The notes beneath the pieces were generated by a model. That model was not told where the DNA came from and ran no database searches. It saw nothing but the letters and a program-made list of their open reading frames with translations. DNA of 64,000 nt from JBDHWG01 sp046328525. GTDB taxonomy: Bacteria; Chloroflexota; Anaerolineae; Epilineales; JAHCIE01. How positions within the stretch are numbered: the stretch's first letter is position 1; every line of letters starts with the position of its first letter. This document shows positions 8,680 to 17,250 of the stretch, one piece after another. The stretch spans positions 359,066-423,065 of the forward strand of contig JAXLWK010000006.1 of assembly GCA_046328525.1 (NCBI GenBank). The letters run 5' to 3'. Made by a program: the position numbers and the translations under genes.

Positions 8680-8786
8680 GCGGCGGCCTGAAGACCGCCG
8701 CTACAAGATGCAAGCCCAAGGGGCTAGGTCGCGTCTCTGTAGCCCCTCGGGCTTCCATCTTGTAGCCGTAGCGTTGACGCTACGGC
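8680..8786. repeat. Three tandem hairpins with a long central stem
   Basis: Hairpin 1: GCGGCGG at 8680-8686 with CCGCCGC at 8695-8701. Hairpin 2: 25-base arms at 8702-8726 and 8740-8764 with two mismatches and a 13-base loop. Hairpin 3: GCCGTAGCG at 8765-8773 with its complement at 8778-8786. The hairpins abut with no gap, which looks like a composite REP/MITE-like unit and could also end transcription from both convergent genes. Confidence 0.7.
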
Positions 8787-8832
8787 GGACGCCCGCGGAG
8801 CGGCGGACTGTCACCCCACGTGTGACACACCA

Positions 8833-10926
8833 TTAGCGCGGGGCGGTCTGCACCGTCGTGACCTCGACGGCGTTATCTGTGACCGGCGTGGTAGAGGACG
8901 TCACCATCAGCCGCGTTGTGTCCGGCCAGGCGTAGAGGCCGACGCGGACGCTGAGTGGGCCGGGCGGCAGGTCGGCGGGCAGGGCGATGGCGCGGCGGTC
9001 GGTGACGGTCGCGCCGGGGGTCCAGCCGGTGGTCGGCGCGCTCCCGCCGGCCGGCTCGCCGTCGAACCCGGCGACGAAGCGGCCGCTGCTATCGAGCACC
9101 TGGGTGAACACAGTGTAGCGTCGCTTCGGCGTCGCGTCGGCCTGCCAGAACAGCGTCACCAGGAGCGTGCCGTCGGGCTGGACCATCGTCGGCGTGACGT
9201 CCGCGCCGACCAGGTGGACGCCGTCGGCGAAGCGCGCATCGAGGGGGATGGTTGGCTTCGCGGGTGGCGGGGCGGTCGCCAGAAGGTACTGCGTGACCTC
9301 GAAGCCCTTGCGCGACTCGAAGCCGGCGCGGTAGCCGTGGGCCGACAGCCACGCCTCGGCCGGCCGCTGCGGGTCGTTGACCGCCGCGCCGTAGGTCACC
9401 AGCCACACCCGCGCCTTGCCATCGGTGGCGCGGGCCAGCTGCGGGTCGAGGCGCTGCGGGTCGAGGACGACGCTGGGGATGCCGGGCGGGGCGTAGAAGT
9501 CGAACAGCGCCGTCTGCTCCGGATTGCTCAGGGCGATCAGGTCGCCGGACGCGGCGCGCGCCGCGATCGCGGCCATCGCCTGGCCGTAGTCGCTCTTGAT
9601 GTATTCCGGGTTGGCGTACCAGTTATACAGGGCGACGGCGCTCATCGCCAAGACGACGGCCAGGACGCCCAGGGCCGACCAGCGGCGGATGCGCCATAGC
9701 GCGTCAATGCCGCCGGCCGCGGCGATCAGGAGCGGCGCGGCGCCGACCATGACGAAACGCTCGTGGAAGAAGGGCATGGCCGGGTCCACCAGCCAGCCGA
9801 GGACCAGCGGCGAGAGGACGCCGAGGCCCAGCAGGGCGAGCGCCCACCCGCGCCCGCGCTGATAGAGGCCGACGAGACCTACACCGGCCAGGACGAGCCA
9901 GATGACGACGGCCAGGTTCGCCCCCCACGGCAGGGTCAGGCCGACGGCATACGAGTCCAGGCCGCGGTCGAAAATCGTCCAGAACTGGCCGAGGCTCCAC
10001 GCCCACGGCTTGCCGCTGGAGTGGCCGAGCAGGAAGCCCGCGTGGCCGACGACCCACGGCAGGTATGCCAGCGCCAGGAGCGCCATGACGCCCAGCCACA
10101 GCCATAGCCGCCCCTCCCTCGATGCGCGCCCGGCGGATCGCCCGTTTGACACAGCGCCATGTTCGGGGGCGTGACCGTTTGCGGAGCTGTGCCCGTTGCT
10201 GGCGATGGCGGCGGCGCTCGGTGCGGCATACACGAGGGTGGGCGGGGGCGGGGGACTCGGCTCAGCGCGGCGCGGCCGCCAGGCGATGAGCACGGCGACG
10301 GCCTGGGCAGGGAGAATGTAGAACACCTCGTAGTGGGTGTACATTCCCAACAGCGTCACGACGGCGTAGGCGACCCACCACCGCGCGCCGCGGCCGCGGA
10401 TCAGGCCGATGAGCAGGACGGTGGAGGCGAGGGCCAGCATCGCCGCCGCCGCGTACATGCGCAGCTCCTGGGCGTAGACCACCTGGAGCGGGGCTAGCGC
10501 CATGAGCCACGCCGCCACGACGCCGGCGCGGCGGTCGAACAGCCACGCGCCCGCCAGGTAGGCGAGGGCGAGCATGGGCAGCGAGAGGGCGACGGACAGG
10601 AAGCGCAGGCTGAAGACGTTGAGGCCGAGCTGGCCCCAGGGATGCAGCAGCGCGTAGTAGAACGGCGGATGGGTGTCTATGCTGGTCGAGAGGGCCTGGG
10701 CAAACGGCAGGCGGATCACCGACAGGGTGAACGCCTCGTCGCCCCACAGGTCCTGGCCGTCGAGCAGATAGACGCGCAGGGTGAACCCCACCAGGAGCGC
10801 CAGCAGGGTGAGCAGCAGGTAGCGCGGCTGCCGCCGCCGAAACCGTCTCTTGAGCCATGCCGGCGACAGATCATCTCTGACTTGGGCCGTCAGGGAAGAG
10901 AAGGAGCGCCTAGGGGGCGTGCTCAT
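8833..10926 (-). CDS. GT-C fold glycosyltransferase, family 39 / PMT-like membrane protein
   Basis: A 697-residue polytopic membrane protein starting at the ATG at 10926, one base after the aldehyde dehydrogenase stop, which argues for translational coupling. The front has a cytoplasmic Arg-rich stretch, a first membrane helix (LLLTLLALLVGFTLRVYLL) and, in the first outer loop, DLWGDEAFT with DTHPPFYY, the acidic pattern of lipid-linked-sugar GT-C enzymes. About ten hydrophobic helices follow to residue 480. The last 220 residues are soluble and beta-rich (PDGTLLVTLFWQAD) and probably extracytoplasmic. A Ser/Asn/Gly-rich loop interrupts the helices. Donor and acceptor are unknown. Confidence 0.8.
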   Translation of the reverse strand: MSTPPRRSFSSLTAQVRDDLSPAWLKRRFRRRQPRYLLLTLLALLVGFTLRVYLLDGQDLWGDEAFTLSVIRLPFAQALSTSIDTHPPFYYALLHPWGQLGLNVFSLRFLSVALSLPMLALAYLAGAWLFDRRAGVVAAWLMALAPLQVVYAQELRMYAAAAMLALASTVLLIGLIRGRGARWWVAYAVVTLLGMYTHYEVFYILPAQAVAVLIAWRPRRAEPSPPPPPTLVYAAPSAAAIASNGHSSANGHAPEHGAVSNGRSAGRASREGRLWLWLGVMALLALAYLPWVVGHAGFLLGHSSGKPWAWSLGQFWTIFDRGLDSYAVGLTLPWGANLAVVIWLVLAGVGLVGLYQRGRGWALALLGLGVLSPLVLGWLVDPAMPFFHERFVMVGAAPLLIAAAGGIDALWRIRRWSALGVLAVVLAMSAVALYNWYANPEYIKSDYGQAMAAIAARAASGDLIALSNPEQTALFDFYAPPGIPSVVLDPQRLDPQLARATDGKARVWLVTYGAAVNDPQRPAEAWLSAHGYRAGFESRKGFEVTQYLLATAPPPAKPTIPLDARFADGVHLVGADVTPTMVQPDGTLLVTLFWQADATPKRRYTVFTQVLDSSGRFVAGFDGEPAGGSAPTTGWTPGATVTDRRAIALPADLPPGPLSVRVGLYAWPDTTRLMVTSSTTPVTDNAVEVTTVQTAPR

Positions 10927-10927
10927 C

Positions 10928-12418
10928 TCAGTCCAGAGCGACCCAGACCGACTTGGTCTCTGTGTACAGGTCGAGGGCGGCGCGTCCCATCTCGCGTCCC
11001 CAGCCGCTCTGCTTGTAGCCTCCGAAGGGCGCAGCGGCGTCGAACTGGTCGTAGCAATTGATCCAGACGGTGCCGGCCTTAAGGGCGGCGGCCGCGCGGT
11101 GAGCCTTGCCGATGTCGCGCGTCCAAATGCCCGCCGCCAGGCCGTACTGCGTTCCATTGGCGCGAGGGATCAGCTCATCCATGTTATCGAACGGGGTGAC
11201 GACAACGACGGGGCCGAAGATTTCTTCCTGAACGATGCGCATGTTGTCGTGGACGTCGGTGAAGATCGTCGGCTGGAGGAAGTAGCCGTCGCCAAGCTCG
11301 GCCATGCGCGCGCCGCCGGTGTGGAGGCTCGCGCCTTCCTCGACGCCGCTGCTGATGTAGCTCTGCACTCGATTGAGTTGTTCCTGGCTGATGAGTGGAC
11401 CAAGATGGACTTTCGTGCTCAAGCCCGGTCCCACGCGCAGCCCGCGGGCGCGCTCGGCCACGCGCTCCACGAACTCCTCACGAATGCTGCTTTCAACGAA
11501 CAAGCGCGAGCCGGCGATGCACGACTGGCCCATGTTGGAGAATATGGCGAACACTGCGCCGCGCGAGGCGGCGTCCAGGTCGGCGTCGGCGAACACGATA
11601 TCGGGTGACTTGCCGCCCAGCTCGAGGGAGACGCGCTTCAGGTTGCCGGCCGACGCCTGGACGATCTTGCGTCCGACCTCGGTCGAGCCGGTGAATGCTA
11701 CCTTATCTACGTCAGGGTGCGCGGTGAGGGCGGCGCCGGCCGTGTCGCCGTAGCCGGGGCACACGTTGACGACGCCGGGCGGGAAACCGGCTTCGAGGAA
11801 CAGCTCGCCCAGGCGCAGCGCGGACAGCGGCGTCTGCTCGGCGGGCTTGAGGATGACGGTGCAGCCGGCGGCGAGGGCCGGCGCGAGCTTCCACGCCGCC
11901 ATCATGAGCGGGAAGTTCCACGGGATAATCAGGCCGACGACGCCGACCGGCTCGCGCAGGGTGTAGGTGAGGCGGTTCGGGATCGAGACGGGGATGGTGT
12001 CGCCCTGGAGCTTGGTCGGCCAGCCGCCGTAGTAGCGGAACCACTCGGCGCTGAACGGCACGTCGCTGCGGCTGACGCGGATGGAGCGGCCGTTGTTGAG
12101 GGTTTCGAGCTGCGCCAGCTCCTCGCGGTTGGCGTCCATCAGGTCGGCGATGCGCCAGATGAGCTTGCCACGCTGGGCCGGCGTCATGCGCCGCCACGGG
12201 CTGCCGTCGGCGAAGGCAGCGCGGGCGGCCCGAACGGCGCGGTCAATGTCTTCTGCGTCGGCTTCGGCCACCTGGGCGAGAACCTCGCCCGTCGCCGGGT
12301 TGTAGGTCGGGAAGGTCTTGCCGCTGGCCGCCTCGACCCACTCGCCGCCGATGAGCATCTTGCGTGGCTGTGACAGCCATGTTTCCAGCCCTGGCAGAAC
12401 CGGTTCCAACTCGTACAT
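10928..12418 (-). CDS. NAD(P)-dependent aldehyde dehydrogenase
   Basis: A 496-residue member of the ALDH superfamily. The start at 12418 is chosen because TCAGGAGGCGCG directly precedes this ATG; an ATG-like codon eight residues upstream has no such site. Visible motifs are PWNFP (167-170), nucleotide-binding FTGSTEVG (242-249), general-base Glu266 in LELGGK and catalytic Cys300 in GQSCIAG, plus the C-terminal PFGGYKQSG. It oxidises an aldehyde to the acid; the sequence resembles betaine- or retinal-type ALDHs but the substrate cannot be read. It is the first gene of a two-gene unit with the glycosyltransferase. Confidence 0.9.
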   Translation of the reverse strand: MYELEPVLPGLETWLSQPRKMLIGGEWVEAASGKTFPTYNPATGEVLAQVAEADAEDIDRAVRAARAAFADGSPWRRMTPAQRGKLIWRIADLMDANREELAQLETLNNGRSIRVSRSDVPFSAEWFRYYGGWPTKLQGDTIPVSIPNRLTYTLREPVGVVGLIIPWNFPLMMAAWKLAPALAAGCTVILKPAEQTPLSALRLGELFLEAGFPPGVVNVCPGYGDTAGAALTAHPDVDKVAFTGSTEVGRKIVQASAGNLKRVSLELGGKSPDIVFADADLDAASRGAVFAIFSNMGQSCIAGSRLFVESSIREEFVERVAERARGLRVGPGLSTKVHLGPLISQEQLNRVQSYISSGVEEGASLHTGGARMAELGDGYFLQPTIFTDVHDNMRIVQEEIFGPVVVVTPFDNMDELIPRANGTQYGLAAGIWTRDIGKAHRAAAALKAGTVWINCYDQFDAAAPFGGYKQSGWGREMGRAALDLYTETKSVWVALD

Positions 12419-12521
12419 CGCGCCTCCTGACGGGTCGTTCACTGACTATGCCAGCCGTGAATTCTAGCACCGGGCAGGCGTTTGCGCAAAGGAGTTCCGG
12501 CCGCCTAAGCGGCCAGGGCCT

Positions 12522-12550
12522 TTGACACGGGCGGGGCGCGGGCCTATAAT
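12522..12550 (+). promoter_or_regulatory. Consensus sigma-70 promoter of the DtxR-family gene
   Basis: TTGACA at 12522-12527, a 17-base GC-rich spacer and TATAAT at 12545-12550: both hexamers match consensus exactly. The expected start is near 12557, giving a ~30-base leader to the ATG at 12586. Such a strong promoter on a metalloregulator gene invites repression, but no clear operator palindrome is seen over it. Confidence 0.8.
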
Positions 12551-12585
12551 CGAATTCGCGGCCCGCCGCCTACCCTGGAGTGAGC

Positions 12586-13236
12586 ATGGTTACGACGGCA
12601 GTCGAAGACTATTTGAAGGCAATCTACGAGCTGGTGCGGGAAGAGGGCGAGGCGACCACTTCGGCGATGGCCGAGCGCCTCGACGTGGCGCCGGCGTCGG
12701 TCAGCGGGATGGTCAAGAAGCTGGCCGAGATGCGTCTCGTGGAGCACACGCCGTATCGGGGCGTGATTCTGACCCCCGCCGGCCGCAAGATCGCGCTGGA
12801 AGTCATCCGCCACCACCGCCTGGTCGAGCTGTACCTGGCGGAGGCGCTCGGCGTGCCGTGGGACGAGGTGCACGACGAGGCGAACCGCCTCGAGCACGCC
12901 ATCTCGCCGTCGGTCGCCGACCGCATGGCCGCCGCCCTGGGCAACCCGCGCGTTGACCCGCACGGCGCGCCGATCCCCGACAAAGACGGCTCAATTGCGA
13001 CCGAGCCGACCCGCCGCCTCTCGAACGCCCTCGCCGAGCAGCGCGTGGTGGTGGCGGAGGTGATTGACGAGGACGCCGAATTGCTGCGCTACCTGGCGTC
13101 CATCGGCCTGGTGCCGGACGTCGTCGTCGAGGTCGTCGGGCGCGAGGCCTCCGGCGCGCTGACCGTGCGTATCGAAGGCGCGCCCCACACCATCAGCCGC
13201 GCTACAGCCGAGCGCGTGTTCATCCGCGACGGCTGA
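12586..13236 (+). CDS. DtxR/MntR-family metal-dependent transcriptional regulator
   Basis: A 216-residue protein; the ATG at 12586 follows CTGGAG at suitable spacing. Residues 1-65 form the winged helix (TSAMAERLDVAPASVSGMVK). Residues 66-130 are the dimerisation and metal-binding domain, and the end (about 145-216) is a FeoA/SH3-like domain. Candidate ligands by alignment to DtxR/MntR are Asp8, His77, Glu81, His96, Glu103 and His104. The position that is Cys102 in DtxR or Glu99 in MntR is Asn100, and MntR Glu11 is Lys11. Metal preference therefore cannot be assigned. It probably represses or activates iron or manganese genes elsewhere. Confidence 0.85.
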   Translation: MVTTAVEDYLKAIYELVREEGEATTSAMAERLDVAPASVSGMVKKLAEMRLVEHTPYRGVILTPAGRKIALEVIRHHRLVELYLAEALGVPWDEVHDEANRLEHAISPSVADRMAAALGNPRVDPHGAPIPDKDGSIATEPTRRLSNALAEQRVVVAEVIDEDAELLRYLASIGLVPDVVVEVVGREASGALTVRIEGAPHTISRATAERVFIRDG

Positions 13237-13245
13237 AACGCTCCT

Positions 13246-14139
13246 CTACCCCCACCAGTATGACCGCGGCCGTCCCCGCCACTTCAGCAGAATACCGATG
13301 ACGACCAGCAGGATGCCGATGATCGCCACGTAAAACAGCGGCTCGCGCATCAATGGCGGCAGCGGCAGGTTCACCTCGCCGACGCGCACCGGCGGCAGCG
13401 GCGCGGCGGCCGCCCCATCGGCGCGGAATTCGATGTCCAAGTAGGCGGCGACGCGGTTGCCGACGATGCCCGGGTTATCGCCGACGGCGACGACGCCTAG
13501 CGCCGGCGCGCCCTCCGGGTAGACGTTGTCGCGGTGGTCGGCGTTGAACGCGGCCACGGTCAGGCGGAGCGTCGTCGGTGGGCGGACGCCGATGTCGCTC
13601 CAGCGGACGCGCATCTCGATCGTCTTCTGCGTGGGGGACAGGATGGCGAGATTGTCCTCGGCCCCGATGTCGTTGAAATTGGCGTCGAGCACGGCCGGCC
13701 GCGCCTGGTTCTTGCCGAAGGACGTGCGCACCAGGCGTTCCCACGTGGCGACGCTGGGCATGAGCCGGGTCGAAGTCAGGCCGGCGAAGACGGAAGCGCC
13801 GGAGTTGGGCTGCCTGTCGGTGTCCACGGCGATCTGCACCTGGGGCGCGCCGTCGCCGGTGTTGGCGCGCAGCTCGGCCAGGCGCACCAGGACGTAGAGA
13901 TAGTTGGCGTCGCCCGTGGCGCGCATCTCCTGGATGGCGTCCTTCGACGACGCCGCGCGCCAGATCCACTCGCCGCTGGCCGGGTCGTAGCCAGTAGTCG
14001 GCGGCTTGCCCACCCAATCGGCGGGGTTGCCGTCCACGGTCACGCCGTGGGCGTCCGCCGCGCGGGGAGCGAGGCAGAGGGCCAGTAGCAGCAGCGCGAA
14101 GGCGGCGAGGAGGAGTCGGCGAAAGAAGTGGGTTCGCAT
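13246..14139 (-). CDS. Exported CBM9/DOMON-like protein with C-terminal membrane anchor
   Basis: A 297-residue protein starting at the ATG at 14139. A signal peptide spans residues 1-31 (LLLAAFALLLLALCLAPRAADA). The mature front HGVTVDGNPADW begins a beta-sandwich of CBM9/DOMON type that often opens Chloroflexota exported proteins. A membrane helix (PLFYVAIIGILLVVIGILL) near the C-terminus ends in a basic RGRPRSYWWG cytoplasmic tail. It is therefore anchored with its sandwich outside. It converges on the DtxR-family gene with nine bases between stops. Ligand is unknown. Confidence 0.65.
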   Translation of the reverse strand: MRTHFFRRLLLAAFALLLLALCLAPRAADAHGVTVDGNPADWVGKPPTTGYDPASGEWIWRAASSKDAIQEMRATGDANYLYVLVRLAELRANTGDGAPQVQIAVDTDRQPNSGASVFAGLTSTRLMPSVATWERLVRTSFGKNQARPAVLDANFNDIGAEDNLAILSPTQKTIEMRVRWSDIGVRPPTTLRLTVAAFNADHRDNVYPEGAPALGVVAVGDNPGIVGNRVAAYLDIEFRADGAAAAPLPPVRVGEVNLPLPPLMREPLFYVAIIGILLVVIGILLKWRGRPRSYWWG

Positions 14140-14197
14140 AGGCCCCAATTGTATACCGGGATGCGGCCATCGCTCAAACGCCGCGATGGAAGTACGC

Positions 14198-14226
14198 TTG
14201 ACCTGAGCGCCAAAGCCGAGTAGACT
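14198..14226 (+). promoter_or_regulatory. Promoter conserved between two copies of a hypothetical gene family
   Basis: TTGACC at 14198-14203, 17 bases, TAGACT at 14221-14226. The copy upstream of the gene ending at 39170 has identical hexamers and identical 17-base spacing although its spacer differs at five positions. Preservation of the hexamers against spacer drift supports a functional promoter. Confidence 0.65.
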
Positions 14227-14258
14227 CTCGAACGGTTGTTCAAGTACATGGAGGCGAC

Positions 14259-14498
14259 ATGGGTCGAGTGGTGAATACCGATAGCGCCGGCGCCGAGCGG
14301 AGTCGGCTGCGACGGACGATTGCGGAGGCGTTGCGACTGCTCGGGCAGAAGCAAGCTATTGACGACGAGGCGCGGGACCTGGCGGCGCTCATTGTCTACT
14401 GCCTGCGTGGCATTGCGCAGGGTGTGGATACAAGCGCCGCCGCGTGGGAGAAGCGCGACTACTACATGAAAGCTGAAGGATTCTCACCGGTAGGGTGA
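14259..14498 (+). pseudogene. Front half of a small hypothetical protein family, truncated
   Basis: The first ~70 residues (from MGRVVNTDSAGAERSRLRR to WEKRDYYMKA) are almost identical to the complete 148-residue protein encoded at 39170-39616. Homology stops at about 14470; the last residues EGFSPVG are unrelated. The upstream 32-base leader and the promoter are also shared. The family is helical, begins with a basic segment, and has no function I recognise. The missing rear half is represented by a separate fragment at 39813-40058. An IS256-type remnant begins about 50 bases downstream. Confidence 0.75.
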
Positions 14499-14518
14499 TC
14501 GCATTCGCTAACCGCTGC

Positions 14519-15328
14519 CATCTGTAAAACGGTCGGTAGACGTAAACCTGTCAGCTGCACGCCCGACAAGCCGCGACTGACCAGGCTCTGCAGGAAGGTG
14601 CGCCAGTGGACTTCATGCTCGCTCACCGAGACCGAGACGCCGAGGATACGCCGCTTGCCATTGTCCCCGATACCGATGGCGACGAGCACGGCGGCATCGC
14701 GGGTATGGCCGTCTTGACGCACGGTCTCGTAGCGGGCATCCAGGATGAGATAGGGACACGTGCTCAAGGCACGGCTGCGCCAGGCCGCCAACGTCTCGTC
14801 CAACTGAGCGGTGGCGCGGCTCACCTGGCCGCTGGACACCTCGGCGCCACACATGGCCTCCACGATCCGCGCCACCTTGCGCGTCGAGAGGCCGTTGACA
14901 TACATCTTGGCCAAAGCCAGCGTCAGCGCCCGCTCGCTGCGTAGCCCTTTGGTCAGCCCCTTGGGGTAGAAGTCTCCCCGCCGCACTTGCGGAATATCCA
15001 GCGTGATCTCGCCCAAACGCGTTTTCACCGTCTTGGGCTTGAAGCCATTGGCCTGGTCGCGCCGCTGTTCGGAGCGTTGGTAAGGTTCGACGCCGAGGGA
15101 CTGCTGCCGTTCGACCTGCATGATGGCATTGAGCACCACCCGCATCAGTTCGGGCAGCGCATCCAACCCGCCTTCGCGGATGGCTTCCACCCAGTCCTTG
15201 GGCAGTGTATAATTCGGTTGGTAGGTCATGGTGTGTCTCCTTTCGGCTTAGAGAACCTGAGGATACACCCTGACCTACCGCCTTTTCAACTCGGCGGTCC
15301 GTTCCATTCTACAGAAAGCATTTTACAC
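14519..15328 (-). mobile_element. Internally deleted IS256-family insertion sequence
   Basis: About 810 bp bounded by matching ends: GTGTAAAATGC reading leftward from 15328 and CTGTAAAACGG reading rightward from 14522. Both sides carry TAACCGCTGC (14509-14518 and 15329-15338), a plausible target duplication, although three bases separate the left copy from the inferred end. The transposase has lost its rear 40%, leaving the right end about 30 bases past the break. It is a non-autonomous deletion derivative of a ~1.3 kb parent. Confidence 0.6.
14549..15229 (-). pseudogene. IS256-family (mutator type) transposase, C-terminally truncated
   Basis: Starts at 15229 with GGAGACACACC before the ATG. 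Residues 1-226 match IS256-type transposases (RLGEITLDIPQVRRGDFYP, GLSTRKVARIVEA, YLILDARYETVRQDG, SLVSRGLSGVQL). The full family is about 400 residues, so the rear catalytic portion, including the second Asp and the Glu, is missing. The open frame runs on to 14462 with unrelated residues from the flank. Inactive. Confidence 0.85.
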
Positions 15329-15338
15329 TAACCGCTGC

Positions 15339-15511
15339 GGGCTTCAGCTTGGAATCGGTATAGAAGTTACTCGCTCGCCGTAAACCTATCACCAGGTGAG
15401 GCAGTTTATCACGCCGGTCGGCGCGACCCAAAAACAGAAGAGATCGAGAACGAAGCCGTCGCCACAATCGTGAAACAAGCTCTTCGAGGGCTTCCGAAGC
15501 ACAGAAGGAGG
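15339..15511. other. Short gene-free segment next to the IS remnant
   Basis: Lies between the inferred IS end and the SulP gene stop. A minus-strand frame (KLPHLVIGLRRASNFY) can be read but I do not recognise it. Together with the IS it separates the SulP block from the left-hand chromosome. Nothing else is seen. Confidence 0.4.
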
Positions 15512-17236
15512 TCATTGGCGACCTTCCGCCGCGCCATGTTGCGTGTGATAAGCTACGACAGCTGCACGCACCGATGGATAGAGGTTGTCCTGGCCTAGCC
15601 GTTTCGTCAGCCCTGTCACCTGCAACAAATGGCGCAGCGGCTCGTTCGCACGCGCGATCCATAGTTCAACGCCGATCCGCTCCAGGTCGGCATCCAGGGT
15701 TTCCAGCGCCTCAGCCGCCGTCGAGTCGAAGTCGCTGATGGGCTGCGCGTCGAGAACGACACATTTCAGGCCTTCTCCGGCGTTGCTGACCAGCTCTCCC
15801 AAGCGCTCGCTAAAGAACCCCGCATTCGCAAAGACGAGGGGCGCATCGAAACGGTAGACGATCAGGCCAGGCTCCGTCAGCGCCGTCTCCTTGTCGGTAA
15901 CGCCGCGGTAGACTGTACCGCCCTGTTCGTCTACCTCGTCTAGAAGCGCATCGTGCGGGCGCGAGATGTGGTAGATGACGTTCACGAGGGACAGCATCAC
16001 CGCCACGAGAATGCCCTGCAATACACCGACGGTGAGCACACCGAACAATGTCACCACCGCAAGCCAGAACTCGGCGCGCCCCACTTGCCGCAAGAAGCGG
16101 AACGCCGCTACGTCGAGCAGCCCAACACAAGCGACGATGATGACAGCGCCTAGCACGACGGTAGGCAGAGGCGCGAGCAGCGGTGTGAAGAAGAGCAGGA
16201 AGATGATGGTGAGCGCTGCGGCGATGAGGCCGACCCACTGGGATTTGCCGCCCATCTGATCGTTGACAGTCGTGCGCGACGCGCTCGTCGCGGCAGGAAA
16301 GCCGGTTAAGAGACCGGCGCCGATATTGGCCATGCCGAGAGCGACGAATTCCTGGTTGGCGTCGATCTTCTGGCCGTGCTTGGCCGCAAAGGCGCGCGCG
16401 GTCAGGATCTCATCAGCATAAACCAAGATCGTCAGCGCAAGCGCGCCGGGCAGCAGCGCAAAGATGTCTTGAAGCGTGACCGCCGGAATCGCCACATGGG
16501 GCAGCCCGGCCGGCACCGGGCCGACGACCGCAACACCCTTTGCTTCGAGATCGAAGACGGCCGAGGCAACAATGCCCAACGCCACGACAATGAGCGGGCC
16601 GGGCAAGGCGCGATTCGCGCGGCGAATGATGAATAGAGTCGCCATGCTGACGATGCCAATGGCGACGGTGAGCAGGTGCGCTTCGTCAAGGCGGCTGATA
16701 AGCTCTACAATCTGCTGGAAGAACTTGTCGGCTTCGAGCTTGATGCCAAACATCTTGCCCAGTTGGCTGCCGATCACAATGAGCGCTGTGCCAGCGATGT
16801 AGCCGACGAGAATTGGCTTCGAGAGGAAGTCGGTGATGAAGCCGAGCCGCGCGACGCGGGCGAGCAGCGCCAGGACACCAACGAGAATCGCGGTCATGGC
16901 GGCGAGCGCGGCGTAGCGCGCGGCGTCACTGCCTGCCAGCGGCCCAACAATGGAGGCGGTCAGGATCGCGGCCGTCGCCTCGGGCCCCATGATCACTTGT
17001 TTGCCGGTGCCAAAGAGCGCATACATCACCATGGCGCCGAGAGCGACGTAAAGTCCTGCGACAGGCGTGACGCCGGCGAGGTCGCCGTAGGCCATCGCGG
17101 ATGGCACAAGCACCGCAAACACCGTGACCGCCACGACGAGTTCGGTGCGGACCAGCGCGGAATCGAACCTTTTTACAAGAGCTAGACCCGGAATGAACCG
17201 CGTGATGCCTGTGGAGGTGGGTTGTACTGGTTGCAT
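15512..17236 (-). CDS. SulP-family anion transporter with STAS domain
   Basis: A 574-residue SLC26/SulP protein; the start at 17236 follows AAAAAGAGGCCCT. Residues 30-440 hold the 14-segment transport core with the family run VPSAMAYGDLAGVTPVAGLY and the FPAATSASRT segment. Residues 455-565 form a cytoplasmic STAS domain (GLIVYRFDAPLVFANAGFF, LDAQPISDFDSTA). Members move sulfate, bicarbonate or other anions; the substrate is not readable. It is probably the last gene of a unit with DUF2254 and ClC, with 14- and 21-base gaps. A second, divergent SulP gene lies at 26303-28009. Confidence 0.9.
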   Translation of the reverse strand: MQPVQPTSTGITRFIPGLALVKRFDSALVRTELVVAVTVFAVLVPSAMAYGDLAGVTPVAGLYVALGAMVMYALFGTGKQVIMGPEATAAILTASIVGPLAGSDAARYAALAAMTAILVGVLALLARVARLGFITDFLSKPILVGYIAGTALIVIGSQLGKMFGIKLEADKFFQQIVELISRLDEAHLLTVAIGIVSMATLFIIRRANRALPGPLIVVALGIVASAVFDLEAKGVAVVGPVPAGLPHVAIPAVTLQDIFALLPGALALTILVYADEILTARAFAAKHGQKIDANQEFVALGMANIGAGLLTGFPAATSASRTTVNDQMGGKSQWVGLIAAALTIIFLLFFTPLLAPLPTVVLGAVIIVACVGLLDVAAFRFLRQVGRAEFWLAVVTLFGVLTVGVLQGILVAVMLSLVNVIYHISRPHDALLDEVDEQGGTVYRGVTDKETALTEPGLIVYRFDAPLVFANAGFFSERLGELVSNAGEGLKCVVLDAQPISDFDSTAAEALETLDADLERIGVELWIARANEPLRHLLQVTGLTKRLGQDNLYPSVRAAVVAYHTQHGAAEGRQ

Positions 17237-17250
17237 AGGGCCTCTTTTTG

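Larger units (their letters stand above)
8446..8832. other. 387-base gene-free spacer filled with repeats
   Basis: No coding sequence is supported here. The spacer separates convergent genes and contains a CGCAAAG-type repeat (8559-8620) and a cluster of three hairpins (8680-8786), listed separately. Short open frames across the hairpins are by-products of repeat symmetry. Confidence 0.7.

Noticed and set aside
15309..15662. Minus-strand frame of about 117 codons between the IS remnant and the SulP gene
   Set aside because: Overlaps the SulP STAS domain in another frame; only the part at 15339-15511 is free, and it shows no recognisable family.
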